Source of the DNA: Cyclobacteriaceae bacterium
GTDB taxonomy: Bacteria; Bacteroidota; Bacteroidia; Cytophagales; Cyclobacteriaceae
NCBI GenBank assembly: GCA_020832305.1
Contig: JAFIEV010000019.1
Location: 48,863 to 112,862 of the forward strand
Length of the DNA stretch: 64,000 bases
Direction of reading: 5' to 3'
Of this stretch, positions 47,028-55,700 are shown piece after piece. The position numbers and the translations under genes were made by a program. Under the pieces are notes generated by a model. It was not told where the DNA came from. It saw only the letters and a list, made by a program, of their open reading frames with translations, and made no database searches. Each line of letters opens with the position of its first letter. Within the stretch, counting starts at the first letter, position 1.

Positions 47028-48920
47028 ATGTCTGTAAAACAGCTTATAATTCAAATTATTCTAACTGTTGTCATCATCAACTCCGGCTTTTCCCGGGAAC
47101 ATCTCTTTATTGAAGCCGAATCATTCCGGCAAAAAGGAGGTTGGGTGGTAGATCAGCAATCCTTCGATGTCATTCATTCTTCTTACCTGATGGCACACGG
47201 ATTGGGTAAGCCTGTGGAAGATGCTTATACAAACGTGAATTTTCCGGGCCGTGGCAAATACCATATATGGGTACGCACCAAAGACTGGGCGCCCTTTCCA
47301 ACTGGCCCTGGAACCTTTCAACTTCTCATTGAGGGAAAACCCCTCAGAAAAATTTTTGGAGCCGATGGTTCTGATGAATGGAAATGGTATTATGGAGGTG
47401 TGGTTGATGTTCCTAAAAGAGATTTAATTGAGATCAGACTAAAAGATTTGAGTGGATTTAACGGGCGATGTGATGCCATTTATTTTACAACAGATAAAAA
47501 ATTTACTCCCCCTGATGAACCCGAAGCGCTTCTGGAATTCAGAAAAAAAATGTTACAACTCAACGATGCGCCTTTTGATAAAGGTTTTTTTGATTTCGTG
47601 GTCGTAGGTGGAGGCGTTGCTGGTACCTGTGCTGCCATTGTAGCCGCCAGAAAAGGCTTAAAAGTTGCACTTATTCAAAATCGTCCGGTGTTGGGTGGCA
47701 ACAATAGCTCTGAAGTAAGGGTCGGACTTTCCGGTTTAATCCACCAGCAGCCTTATCCATTGTTGGGAAATATCGTCGATGAAATTGGTTCAGTAGGACA
47801 CTGGACTTTATGGGAAGCCCGACAAAATCCTGATTTACCCAGAAGTCGTCGCATCCTGGAAGAAATTGAAAAAAATCCTGAAAAGAAAATCCACAATGCA
47901 GGGCCGGCAACAAATTATGGGGATGATAAAAAACTTTCCATAGTTTTAGCAGAACCCAATATATCTGTATTTCTTAATACGCATATCAGCAAAGCATTTA
48001 TCGTTGGTGCCCGTATTGAATCGGTGCTGGGTCGCAATATTGAAACAGGGCAGGAGTATCTGTTCAGGGGCACCTGGTTTGCCGACTGCACCGGAGATGG
48101 CACCCTGGGTTATCTTGCAGGTGCAGATTACCGTGTAGGGCGTGAGAGCCGCAATGAAACCGGAGAATCTTTAGCGCAGGAAACAGCCGATGATTTTACC
48201 ATGGGTACATCGAATTTATGGTATACTGAAGTTACCACAACACCTTCTTCGTTTCCTGAAACCCCCTGGGCCATTCAATTTACTGATGAATATTATATAG
48301 ATGCAGACCGGGCCGATTGGGAATGGGAGACAGGGTTTGGCAATTTTAATACCATTACAGAGGCTGAGAAAATCAGAGATCATAACCTGCGTGCAATATT
48401 TGGAAACTGGTCATATTTAAAAAATCATAAGCCGGAAAAGTATGCCAGCCACGAACTAAAATGGGTTGCATATATTGGAGGAAAAAGGGAATCGAGAAGG
48501 CTATTAGGAGACCATATTTTAAATCAAATGGATTTGCAAAGTGGAATACCTCATCCGGATGGCATGGTTACCGGTACCTGGACCATTGACCTGCATTTTC
48601 CCAATAGGAATAATTCCAAATATTTTCCGGGTCAGGAATTTCTGGCGTCCACCACGCACACAAGGGTACAGCCCTACACTATACCTTATCGCTGTCTTTA
48701 CTCGAGAAATATCAATAATTTGTTTATGGCAGGTCGTAATATAAGTGCTACCCATGTTGCTTTTGGAAGCACCAGGGTGATGCGCACCTGCGGAATGATG
48801 GGGGAAGTGGTGGGTTACGCAGCAGCAGTCTGTCATCAGCAGCAATGTAATCCGGCAGATGTATATTCAAATTATTTAGATAAGCTTCTTTCCCTGATAA
48901 AAGGAAGTGAAGAGTATTAA
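47028..48920 (+). CDS. secreted FAD-dependent oxidoreductase, tandem paralogue
   Basis: A 630-residue paralogue of 45177-46970 with the same order: signal peptide (~1-23), N-terminal beta domain with EAESFRQKGGWVVDQQSFDV, Rossmann motif VVVGGGVAGTCAA near residue 190, FADCTGDGTLGYLAGADYR, and the C-terminal NLFMAGRNISATHVAFGS. The main difference is a ~45-residue insertion after the NNSSEVRV block (GHWTLWEARQNPDLPRSRRI), close to where the substrate pocket would be, so substrate range may differ. It starts just after a hairpin terminator. It ends the GH2-led run and faces the lacI gene; hairpin repeats lie between them. Confidence 0.85.
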   Translation: MSVKQLIIQIILTVVIINSGFSREHLFIEAESFRQKGGWVVDQQSFDVIHSSYLMAHGLGKPVEDAYTNVNFPGRGKYHIWVRTKDWAPFPTGPGTFQLLIEGKPLRKIFGADGSDEWKWYYGGVVDVPKRDLIEIRLKDLSGFNGRCDAIYFTTDKKFTPPDEPEALLEFRKKMLQLNDAPFDKGFFDFVVVGGGVAGTCAAIVAARKGLKVALIQNRPVLGGNNSSEVRVGLSGLIHQQPYPLLGNIVDEIGSVGHWTLWEARQNPDLPRSRRILEEIEKNPEKKIHNAGPATNYGDDKKLSIVLAEPNISVFLNTHISKAFIVGARIESVLGRNIETGQEYLFRGTWFADCTGDGTLGYLAGADYRVGRESRNETGESLAQETADDFTMGTSNLWYTEVTTTPSSFPETPWAIQFTDEYYIDADRADWEWETGFGNFNTITEAEKIRDHNLRAIFGNWSYLKNHKPEKYASHELKWVAYIGGKRESRRLLGDHILNQMDLQSGIPHPDGMVTGTWTIDLHFPNRNNSKYFPGQEFLASTTHTRVQPYTIPYRCLYSRNINNLFMAGRNISATHVAFGSTRVMRTCGMMGEVVGYAAAVCHQQQCNPADVYSNYLDKLLSLIKGSEEY

Positions 48921-48950
48921 TCAATAATTTTATGCGACCTGTTGTCGTCA

Positions 48951-49083
48951 GTCCTCGTCAGATAAGGACTATTGGCTTTATTACCCACGAGATTATCGCC
49001 CTTGTTTCTAACGAGGGCGCAGAGGCACTATTATTTCAGTAAAGGAATGACTTTTTATTCCAGTCCTCGTCAAAGACAAGGAC
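48951..49083. repeat. hairpin repeats between convergent genes
   Basis: Two units 112 bp apart share CAGTCCTCGTCA, AAGGACTATTGGC and GAGATTATCGC. Hairpins: 48951-48969 (imperfect), 48998-49018 (arms GCCCT and AGGGC) and 49063-49083 (arms GTCCT and AGGAC, inner GTC/GAC). The last has the same form as the hairpins in repeat copies A and B of the transposase island. They may serve as a bidirectional terminator between the oxidoreductase and lacI. Confidence 0.7.
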
Positions 49084-49123
49084 TATTGGCATCTTACACA
49101 AGAGATTATCGCTCACTTTCTGG

Positions 49124-50155
49124 CTACACCCTTGCAGTAGATTCTCGTACCAACAGAGAAGGCTTAAAAACAGTTTTGAATATTTCAGGCTCACCTTCAT
49201 CTTCATCCATTTCAATGATTTCAATGAGTTTTCTGGCTGCACTACTGCCAATGTCATAAGATGGCTGCGACATGGTACTGATCGAAGGCTTCATATATCT
49301 GGTAATATCATCATTGCCAAAGCCCATGACGGCCAGTTTTTTTGGGATATCGATTCCAAGGTCTCCTGCACCGCTAACAGCTCCAACGGCCAGTATATCG
49401 GCAAAGCAAAAAACACCATCAGGCGGGTTGGGGCTTTGCATAAGTCTCCTTAATGCTTCACGCCCTGCTTCAATGGTAAATTCACATGTAGTGATCAGGG
49501 CGTCTTCTATATCAAATCCATGCATTTGAAGGGCAGCCTCATAACCCCTTTTTCTTTCCCGGCAAACGTCCAGAAAAGTACTGCCGGTAATATGCGCTAT
49601 CCTTTTGCATCCGACGGATATAAGATGCTCTACGGCTTGCATAGCGCCGTTAAAGTCGTCTGTAAGTATGCTGGAACAATGAATGTCTTCATGCACCCTT
49701 TCAAACATCAGCAGTGGTATACCTCTTTCAATGACGTGATTAAGATGGTCATAGCAGTTGGTTTCTTTAGACAAAGCAATGAGCATACCATCTACCATAC
49801 TGTTGGCAAGAATATCTACATTTTTTTTCTCTTTTTCCAGACTTTCCCCAGATTGGCAGATCATAACCGTATATCCCATTTCATTGGCCACATCTTCAAT
49901 GCCAGAAATAGAATTTGACCAAAACTGGCGGTTAATGGTCGGCACCAACACGCCAATGATGTTGCTTTTACGACGGCTCAAACCGCTTGCCAGGAGATTT
50001 GGATGATATCCCAGCTTTTCGGCCATCTCCAAAACTGCTTTTCGCGTTTCCTTGTTAACATCAGGATGGCTTCGTAAGGCCCTCGATACCGTGGCAATGG
50101 ATACATTGAGTTCTTTGGCCAGTTCTTTAATCGTAACCCCTTTTCTAAGCATCAA
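49124..50155 (-). CDS. LacI-family transcriptional regulator
   Basis: A 343-residue regulator with a textbook LacI N-terminal helix-turn-helix (residues ~6-28, TIKELAKELNVSIATVSRAL) and hinge helix (HPNLLASGLSRR). A periplasmic-binding-protein-like sensor domain follows, starting IIGVLVPTINRQFW and ending near SLLVRES. It is divergent from the symporter gene, and the intergenic region contains a double palindrome also found upstream of the GH2 operon. It probably represses or activates both units in response to a sugar from the glycan. The second Met (residue 2) could equally be the start. The inducer is unknown. Confidence 0.95.
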   Translation of the reverse strand: MMLRKGVTIKELAKELNVSIATVSRALRSHPDVNKETRKAVLEMAEKLGYHPNLLASGLSRRKSNIIGVLVPTINRQFWSNSISGIEDVANEMGYTVMICQSGESLEKEKKNVDILANSMVDGMLIALSKETNCYDHLNHVIERGIPLLMFERVHEDIHCSSILTDDFNGAMQAVEHLISVGCKRIAHITGSTFLDVCRERKRGYEAALQMHGFDIEDALITTCEFTIEAGREALRRLMQSPNPPDGVFCFADILAVGAVSGAGDLGIDIPKKLAVMGFGNDDITRYMKPSISTMSQPSYDIGSSAARKLIEIIEMDEDEGEPEIFKTVFKPSLLVRESTARV

Positions 50156-50268
50156 TATTAAATGAAGTCATAACGCAATATAAGGTAAAGAAATTGAATA
50201 TTTACCATTACAGAGTACTAAATGCAAAATTGCTTTTTATATAGTCGATTCTTTTAATTATTTTTAAA

Positions 50269-50299
50269 TGTAAGCGATTACGGTAACGATTACGATAAA
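50269..50299. promoter_or_regulatory. putative LacI-family operator between lacI and the symporter gene
   Basis: Two adjacent palindromes, GTAAGCGATTAC and GTAACGATTAC, with one base between them. It matches the 38794-38824 site at 25 of 31 positions. It lies 113 bp upstream of the lacI start and upstream of the symporter's likely -33 box. Confidence 0.78.
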
Positions 50300-50352
50300 A
50301 TAATTCAATAAAATTGAAAATTATTGCCCTTTTATTGCTAATTATTTGTCAT

Positions 50353-50383
50353 TTTTGATTTGAATAAGGTTGGTATACTTTCG
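50353..50383 (+). promoter_or_regulatory. candidate Bacteroidota promoter for the symporter gene
   Basis: TTTG at 50353-50356 and TACTTTCG at 50376-50383 are 19 bp apart, near the TTTG / TAnnTTTG pattern of the Bacteroidota primary sigma factor (one mismatch in the -7 box). The start codon at 50422 would give a leader of about 30 nt. Confidence 0.4.
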
Positions 50384-50421
50384 CATATCCAATGGGTTAA
50401 ACTTTTTAAATTCTTGAAATC

Positions 50422-52086
50422 ATGCAATTTTTGGATTATCTGGTTATAATAATCTTTACTTTGGGCATTTTGATGGCTGGTCTGTCATTTGGCCGAACCA
50501 AGGCAGATATGCGATCTTTTTTTGCAGCAGGTGGTGCTGTGCCATGGCCGATCAATGGACTGAGTCTGTTTATGAGTTTTTTTTCTGCCGGCACATTTGT
50601 GGTTTGGGGTTCTATTGCATATGAACATGGATGGGTAGCTGTCACCATTCAGTGGGCGATGTGTCTGGCAGCCATTTTTATTGGTTTGTTTATTGCGCCT
50701 GCCTGGAGAAAAGCCGGGGTACTTACGGCGGCAGAATTTATTGAAAGAAGACTGGGGCATAAGGTCCAGAAATTTTATTCCTATGTTTTTCTGTTCATAG
50801 CCCTATTTTATACAGGCCAGTTTTTATATCCGGTTGCCCGCATCGTAAATGTTTCCATTGATATTCCCATCTCTCATTCCATTGTGATATTGGGCATTAT
50901 GGTGATTTTATATACTGCGGTCGGTGGACTTTGGGCTGTAGTGGTCACAGATGTTTTACAATTTGTGATTCTCACGGCAGCAGTGTTGATTGTGCTTCCC
51001 TTGGCTTTGAAAAATGTTGGGGGTGTTCAGGTTTTTATTGAAGAAAGTCCGGATGGTTTCTTTTCTATTTTCAGCGCAGAATATTCGCCATGGTTTATTG
51101 CTGCTTTTATGGCATATAACCTGGTCTTTATTGGAGGCAATTGGGCTTATGTGCAGCGTTACACCAGTGTTCGGGATGCTTTATCTGCCAAAAAGGTTGC
51201 CTATTTATTTGCCGCACTTTATGTTATTAGCCCGGTTTTATGGATGCTGCCACCTATGTTATACAGGGTACTTCAGCCTGAATTGAGCGGTCTTGAAAAT
51301 GAAGGTGCCTATTTGCTGATGTGTAAGGAAGTTTTGCCGGCAGGAATGCTGGGTCTTATGCTGGGGGGTATGATTTTTGCTACCGCGAGCTCTGTAAATA
51401 CCACCCTCAATATGTCAGCCGCTGTGTTTACAAACGATATTTTTAAACATTTGAGACCAAAATCAGACAATGCTCTGTTGATGATCGTTGCCCGGATATC
51501 CACAGTCTTATTCGGACTGGGTGCCATTGGAGTTGCCTTGATGGTGCCTTCCTTTGGAGGCATCGTCGAAATGGTTTTAAGTGTTGGCGCTATTACGGGA
51601 GCAGCACTGTACCTTCCACCAGTGTGGTGCCTTTTTTCAAAGCACCAGACAGGAAATTCAGTGATCGCTATAACCTTGATCAGCTTGATTATTAACTCAT
51701 TTTTTAAATTTATTTCACCTTCCCTCCTGGGGATAAGCCTCAATAGAGGAGTGGAGCTGATTGCCGGGGTAGGAATTCCGGCAGTTTTGCTCCTGGGCTA
51801 TGAAATTTATGGTTTTTTACGTGGTCGTACTGATGAAAAGTATCTGTTATATTCGAATCTTAAGCCTGCAGCAGAAGTAAATAAGCAGGATGAAGATGCC
51901 TCTAAGCAACAAAATCGTTATGGTATAAAAGTTATTTCCATAGCGCTGGGAGGGACCGGTCTGATGATTTTTATTTTAGGTCTCATTTCGGTCGAATCGA
52001 TTGTTTTGATCAGTAGTATGGGGCTGCTTATTATGCTTTTAGCCTTCTGGTTGAAAAGGAGGTGGGTCGATACAGTGCCCCGATAA
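50422..52086 (+). CDS. sodium/solute symporter (SSS family)
   Basis: A 554-residue integral membrane protein with many hydrophobic segments, fitting the 13-14 helix LeuT-like SSS fold. Early signatures include FGRTKADMRSFFAAGGAVPW, WPINGLSLFMSFFSAGTFV and the TAAEFIERR segment; VGGLWAVVVTDVLQFVIL is the characteristic TM6 block. Members carry sugars, sugar acids and other small solutes with sodium. Because it is divergent from lacI and shares its operator with the GH2 operon, it is likely the inner-membrane importer of a sugar released by the degradation enzymes; the identity of that sugar is inference. The C-terminal ~80 residues contain a charged loop followed by two more helices. Confidence 0.93.
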   Translation: MQFLDYLVIIIFTLGILMAGLSFGRTKADMRSFFAAGGAVPWPINGLSLFMSFFSAGTFVVWGSIAYEHGWVAVTIQWAMCLAAIFIGLFIAPAWRKAGVLTAAEFIERRLGHKVQKFYSYVFLFIALFYTGQFLYPVARIVNVSIDIPISHSIVILGIMVILYTAVGGLWAVVVTDVLQFVILTAAVLIVLPLALKNVGGVQVFIEESPDGFFSIFSAEYSPWFIAAFMAYNLVFIGGNWAYVQRYTSVRDALSAKKVAYLFAALYVISPVLWMLPPMLYRVLQPELSGLENEGAYLLMCKEVLPAGMLGLMLGGMIFATASSVNTTLNMSAAVFTNDIFKHLRPKSDNALLMIVARISTVLFGLGAIGVALMVPSFGGIVEMVLSVGAITGAALYLPPVWCLFSKHQTGNSVIAITLISLIINSFFKFISPSLLGISLNRGVELIAGVGIPAVLLLGYEIYGFLRGRTDEKYLLYSNLKPAAEVNKQDEDASKQQNRYGIKVISIALGGTGLMIFILGLISVESIVLISSMGLLIMLLAFWLKRRWVDTVPR

Positions 52087-52270
52087 CCTAATTATGGCGC
52101 GATGAAAATCAACCGGCTTCTTGATTTACTTTAATATCCTGAATTTTCATAGTGATCGCTTAGTATTCTGTTTTTTTATTTTTGAAATTTAAACTTTGAA
52201 TCACAGGAAAATACCAGAATGATCTTTTTCATATGAAATGCTATAACTATTTATAATAATCTTTGTCAGC

Positions 52271-53236
52271 ATGAAACTTTTGCTTCTTGTTTTTTTGGTG
52301 ACATCATTCGGTGTACATGCACAACAACAGATGATGTTTGGTGATACTTCCCGAAAAGGGGCGCCATTTTCTAAAGATCCCCATGTTATTTCATTTGAAA
52401 ACCGTTATCTGATGTACTTTTCCATTCCTCCTTTTGCGGATGAGTCAAATCCCATTAAAGGCTGGAACATTGGCATTGCAGAAAGTTTTGATTTGGTAAA
52501 ATGGGAAAAAATAGGTGAAATTAATCCGGAAGGTGATTATGAAAAAAAGGGACTATGTGCTCCAGCTGCATTGGTCATTGAGGGGAAAGTCCATCTTTTT
52601 TATCAAACCTACGGCAATGGCAGAAACGACGCCATTTGCCATGCAGTTTCTTTGGATGGCATTTCATTTAAAAGAAATGAAACCAACCCCATATTTAAAC
52701 CTACAGGTGACTGGAACTGTGGTCGTGCAATCGATGCAGAGGTAGTCAGATTTAAAGATAAGTATTTGCTCTATTTTGCCACACGGGACCCTGATTATGT
52801 AATCCAGATGCAAGGGGTTGCCGCTGCACCCCTAAATACTTCTTTCAACCGTGAAGATTGGAAGCAAGTGGTTGATTACCCGATTATGATTCCGGAATTC
52901 GATTGGGAAAAAAAATGTGTAGAGGGGGCCTCTGTGATTCAGCGTGGTGATGAGCTTTTTATGTTCTATGCAGGCGCCTACAACAATGAACCCCAACAAG
53001 TAGGCGTGGCCAAAAGCATGGATGGTATTCTTTGGGAAAAACTATCTGAAAAACCTTTTTTAAGCAATGGTAAACCCGGCGATTGGAATACCAGTGAATC
53101 AGGTCACCCGCATATTTTTAAAGATTCTGATGGTAAAACCTATCTTTTCTTTCAGGGAAATAATGACAATGGCAAGACATGGTTTCTTTCTAATGTGGAA
53201 GTATTCTGGGATGAAAACGGGCCTTACCTTAAATAG
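52271..53236 (+). CDS. secreted GH43/GH117-like beta-propeller protein
   Basis: A 321-residue protein with signal peptide (~1-18, VHAQ). Propeller blades are visible: FSKDPHVISFENRYLMYFS, GLCAPAALVIEGKVHLFYQ, RAIDAEVVRFKDKYLLYFA, CVEGASVIQRGDELFMFYAG and SGHPHIFKDSDGKTYLFFQG. Acidic residues at the blade starts (D in KDPHV, D in IDAEV, E in VEGAS) occupy the positions used for catalysis in GH43-, GH32- and GH117-type enzymes. It follows the symporter by 184 bp and may belong to the same regulon, though no operator copy is seen in front of it. Family and substrate are not settled. Confidence 0.68.
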   Translation: MKLLLLVFLVTSFGVHAQQQMMFGDTSRKGAPFSKDPHVISFENRYLMYFSIPPFADESNPIKGWNIGIAESFDLVKWEKIGEINPEGDYEKKGLCAPAALVIEGKVHLFYQTYGNGRNDAICHAVSLDGISFKRNETNPIFKPTGDWNCGRAIDAEVVRFKDKYLLYFATRDPDYVIQMQGVAAAPLNTSFNREDWKQVVDYPIMIPEFDWEKKCVEGASVIQRGDELFMFYAGAYNNEPQQVGVAKSMDGILWEKLSEKPFLSNGKPGDWNTSESGHPHIFKDSDGKTYLFFQGNNDNGKTWFLSNVEVFWDENGPYLK

Positions 53237-53261
53237 TCAACAAAACTTTTTTACGCTAATG

Positions 53262-53284
53262 TCCCAAATAATAATTTTTTGGGA
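53262..53284. terminator. weak hairpin after the propeller gene
   Basis: Arms TCCCAAA and TTTGGGA close to the end of the 52271-53236 gene. The loop is A/T-rich and no T-run follows, so only a weak terminator role can be proposed. Confidence 0.3.
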
Positions 53285-53430
53285 AGTGCAACTGCTGTTT
53301 TATTTATTATACAAAAGTAGGATCATCCAACATCAAGCTTTGGTCTTCCAACTTTCACCGATCACGGATTCAAATTTAACATACTGCGCTTTTTAGGAAT
53401 AGCACATCAGAATTTTACTGAAATAAGTTA

Positions 53431-53438
53431 TATCTTTG
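53431..53438 (+). promoter_or_regulatory. candidate -7 box for the hpt-adk-obgE operon
   Basis: TATCTTTG fits the TAnnTTTG consensus exactly and lies 28 bp before the hpt start. A matching -33 TTTG is not evident. Confidence 0.4.
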
Positions 53439-53466
53439 CCTGCGCTCAGCTACATATATATTTCTC

Positions 53467-54003
53467 ATGACAATTTTAGATAAATCTTTTGAGCCTTTTA
53501 TTTTTGAATCTGATATTAAAAACAGGATTCATGCATTAGCAGAAATAATAAACTCGCAATACGAAGACAAAAACCCACTGTTTATAGCTATTTTGAATGG
53601 TTCATTTATCTTTGCTGCTGATCTTTTTAGGGAAATTAGTATACCTTGCCAGATTTCTTTTATCAAAACAGCCTCTTATTTAAATACCCATAGCACCGGA
53701 ACCGTAAGGGAATTGCTTGGCATAGATGAAAACCTTGAAGGGAGATCTGTCATCATCATAGAAGATATTGTTGACACGGGAAATACACTAAACCATATTA
53801 TGCAAACTTTAAGGGACAAAAATCCTGCAACTGTTGAAATAGTGACTTTATTATTTAAAAGAGAAGCTCTGAAACATCCTATTTTTCCTAAATTCGCTGG
53901 ATTTGAAATACCCAATAAATTTGTGGTAGGATATGGTCTCGATTATAATGGTCATGGCCGAAACCTGAAAGATATTTATCAATTAAAAAACGCACAATCA
54001 TAA
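53467..54003 (+). CDS. hpt: hypoxanthine phosphoribosyltransferase
   Basis: A 178-residue cytoplasmic enzyme that salvages hypoxanthine or guanine with PRPP to form IMP or GMP. The PRPP-binding loop VIIIEDIVDTGNTL is at ~95-108, AILNGSFIFAADL holds the conserved loop I, and KFVVGYGLDYNGHGRNL near the C-terminus is the typical purine-site region. Length is normal for the family. It leads a run with adk (11-bp gap) and obgE, an order often seen in Bacteroidota. Confidence 0.95.
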   Translation: MTILDKSFEPFIFESDIKNRIHALAEIINSQYEDKNPLFIAILNGSFIFAADLFREISIPCQISFIKTASYLNTHSTGTVRELLGIDENLEGRSVIIIEDIVDTGNTLNHIMQTLRDKNPATVEIVTLLFKREALKHPIFPKFAGFEIPNKFVVGYGLDYNGHGRNLKDIYQLKNAQS

Positions 54004-54014
54004 ATTTTTTCGTT

Positions 54015-54587
54015 ATGCTTAACATCGTACTGTTTGGTCCTCCGGGGGCCGGGAAAGGAACTCAAAGCGAAAACATAATTCAAAAGTATCAACTCACCCA
54101 CATTTCTACAGGGGATTTATTTAGAAAACATCTGAGTGAGGGTACGGAATTGGGCAAACTGGCTCAAAAATACATGAATGAAGGTAACCTTGTGCCGGAT
54201 GATGTGGTAATCGGAATGGTTGATGATAAAATCAATCAAACTACCAATTCAAAAGGGTTTATTTTTGACGGTTTTCCGCGAACGGTAGCACAGGCTGAAG
54301 CCCTGGATGTTGTATTGGAAAAGAAAGGAACCCCTATTAAAGGTATGATTGCCCTGTTTGTGGAGGATGAGGAACTAATAAAGCGAATTGAGCACCGTGG
54401 AAAAACCTCAGGACGGGCCGATGATCAGGACATTGAAAAAATACATAATCGCATAAATGTCTATAAAAATGAGACACTACCTGTCATGGATTATTACCAA
54501 AAACAAGGTAAGCTTCATGAAATAAGGGGTTTAGGAACTGTTGAGGAGATTTTTGAACGCATTGCAACCGCAATAGACACCTTATAA
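54015..54587 (+). CDS. adk: adenylate kinase
   Basis: A 190-residue adenylate kinase catalysing ATP + AMP to 2 ADP. The P-loop GPPGAGKGTQ is at 7-16, the AMP-site block THISTGDLFR at ~29-38, FDGFPRT at ~83-89, and a short LID region with HRGKTSGRADDQ. There is no four-cysteine zinc site, so this is the short-LID form common in Bacteroidota. It is co-transcribed with hpt and obgE. Confidence 0.97.
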   Translation: MLNIVLFGPPGAGKGTQSENIIQKYQLTHISTGDLFRKHLSEGTELGKLAQKYMNEGNLVPDDVVIGMVDDKINQTTNSKGFIFDGFPRTVAQAEALDVVLEKKGTPIKGMIALFVEDEELIKRIEHRGKTSGRADDQDIEKIHNRINVYKNETLPVMDYYQKQGKLHEIRGLGTVEEIFERIATAIDTL

Positions 54588-54617
54588 TTCATTTTATTCA
54601 ACTTATACACTACAGCA

Positions 54618-55607
54618 TTGGCATCATCTAATTTTATTGATTACGTTAAATTTTGTTCAAGATCAGGAGCAGGTGGTGCCGGTTCTGTACATTTCCGAAG
54701 AGAAAAGTATGTCCCTAAAGGCGGACCGGATGGAGGCAACGGCGGTAGGGGTGGTCATGTAATATTACGGGGTAACAGCCAGCTATGGACCTTACTTCAC
54801 CTTAGGTATAAAAAACATGTGATCGCCAGTGATGGTGAGGCGGGTTCCGGACAACGAAGTACCGGCGCCAATGGAAAGGATGTAATCCTCGATGTCCCTT
54901 TGGGAACGATTGCCAAAGATGCGGAATCCGGAGAAATCAGGGCAGAAATTACTGAAGAAGGTCAGGAAGTTGTGCTCACCATGGGCGGCAGGGGCGGCCT
55001 GGGTAATGATGCCTTTAAATCTGCTACACAGCAGGCGCCTACATATGCCCAACCCGGTGAACCCGGTATTGAGGAATGGATCATCCTGGAGCTTAAAATA
55101 CTTGCCGATGTCGGGTTAGTTGGTTTTCCCAATGCAGGAAAATCAACCCTTTTATCTGTAGTTTCGGCAGCTAAACCTGAAATTGCAGATTATCCCTTTA
55201 CTACCATAACACCTAACCTTGGAGTGGTTCAATACAGAGATTTTAAATCCTTTGTAATGGCAGATATTCCAGGTCTTATTGAAGGCGCATCTGCAGGCAG
55301 GGGACTTGGCCATCGCTTCCTGCGCCACATTGAAAGAAACTCTATTCTTTTATTTATGATACCAGCCGACAGCAAAGATATACGGCAAGATTATCAGATA
55401 TTATTACTTGAGCTGGAGAAATACAACCCCGAGCTTCTCGACAAAAAGAGAATACTTGCCATCTCCAAAAGTGATTTACTTGATGACGAACTTATGAAGG
55501 AAATGCAGCAGGAACTGCCCACAGACGTACCCGCATACTTTATTTCATCCATCACTGGCTCAGGTATTGAGAAACTCAAAGATGAAATTTGGCAAGCCCT
55601 GCAATAA
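54618..55607 (+). CDS. obgE: GTPase ObgE (Obg/CgtA)
   Basis: A 329-residue ribosome-associated GTPase. The Obg fold (1-158) shows the glycine-rich [27 protein letters not shown] and [20 protein letters not shown]. The G domain follows: G1 [13 protein letters not shown]3 [10 protein letters not shown]4 SKSD (a small variant of NKxD) and G5-like ISSITG. The start is a TTG at 54618, since [12 protein letters not shown] is where family members begin and no ATG is available at that position. It functions in late ribosome assembly and stress control. It ends 94 bp before grpE. Confidence 0.96.
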   Translation: MASSNFIDYVKFCSRSGAGGAGSVHFRREKYVPKGGPDGGNGGRGGHVILRGNSQLWTLLHLRYKKHVIASDGEAGSGQRSTGANGKDVILDVPLGTIAKDAESGEIRAEITEEGQEVVLTMGGRGGLGNDAFKSATQQAPTYAQPGEPGIEEWIILELKILADVGLVGFPNAGKSTLLSVVSAAKPEIADYPFTTITPNLGVVQYRDFKSFVMADIPGLIEGASAGRGLGHRFLRHIERNSILLFMIPADSKDIRQDYQILLLELEKYNPELLDKKRILAISKSDLLDDELMKEMQQELPTDVPAYFISSITGSGIEKLKDEIWQALQ

Positions 55608-55700
55608 AATATAATATGTCATATTGGCATTTATGGCCATGATGGCAACAAATTTGTTTATTGAGGTGTTGATTGTTTGTTCTATAAAAGTATTTAACAT

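Noticed and set aside
53237..53466. Small open frames and possible RNA gene in the gap before hpt
   Set aside because: No tRNA or known RNA fold was recognised and the frames have no supporting features; only a weak hairpin and a -7 box candidate remain.
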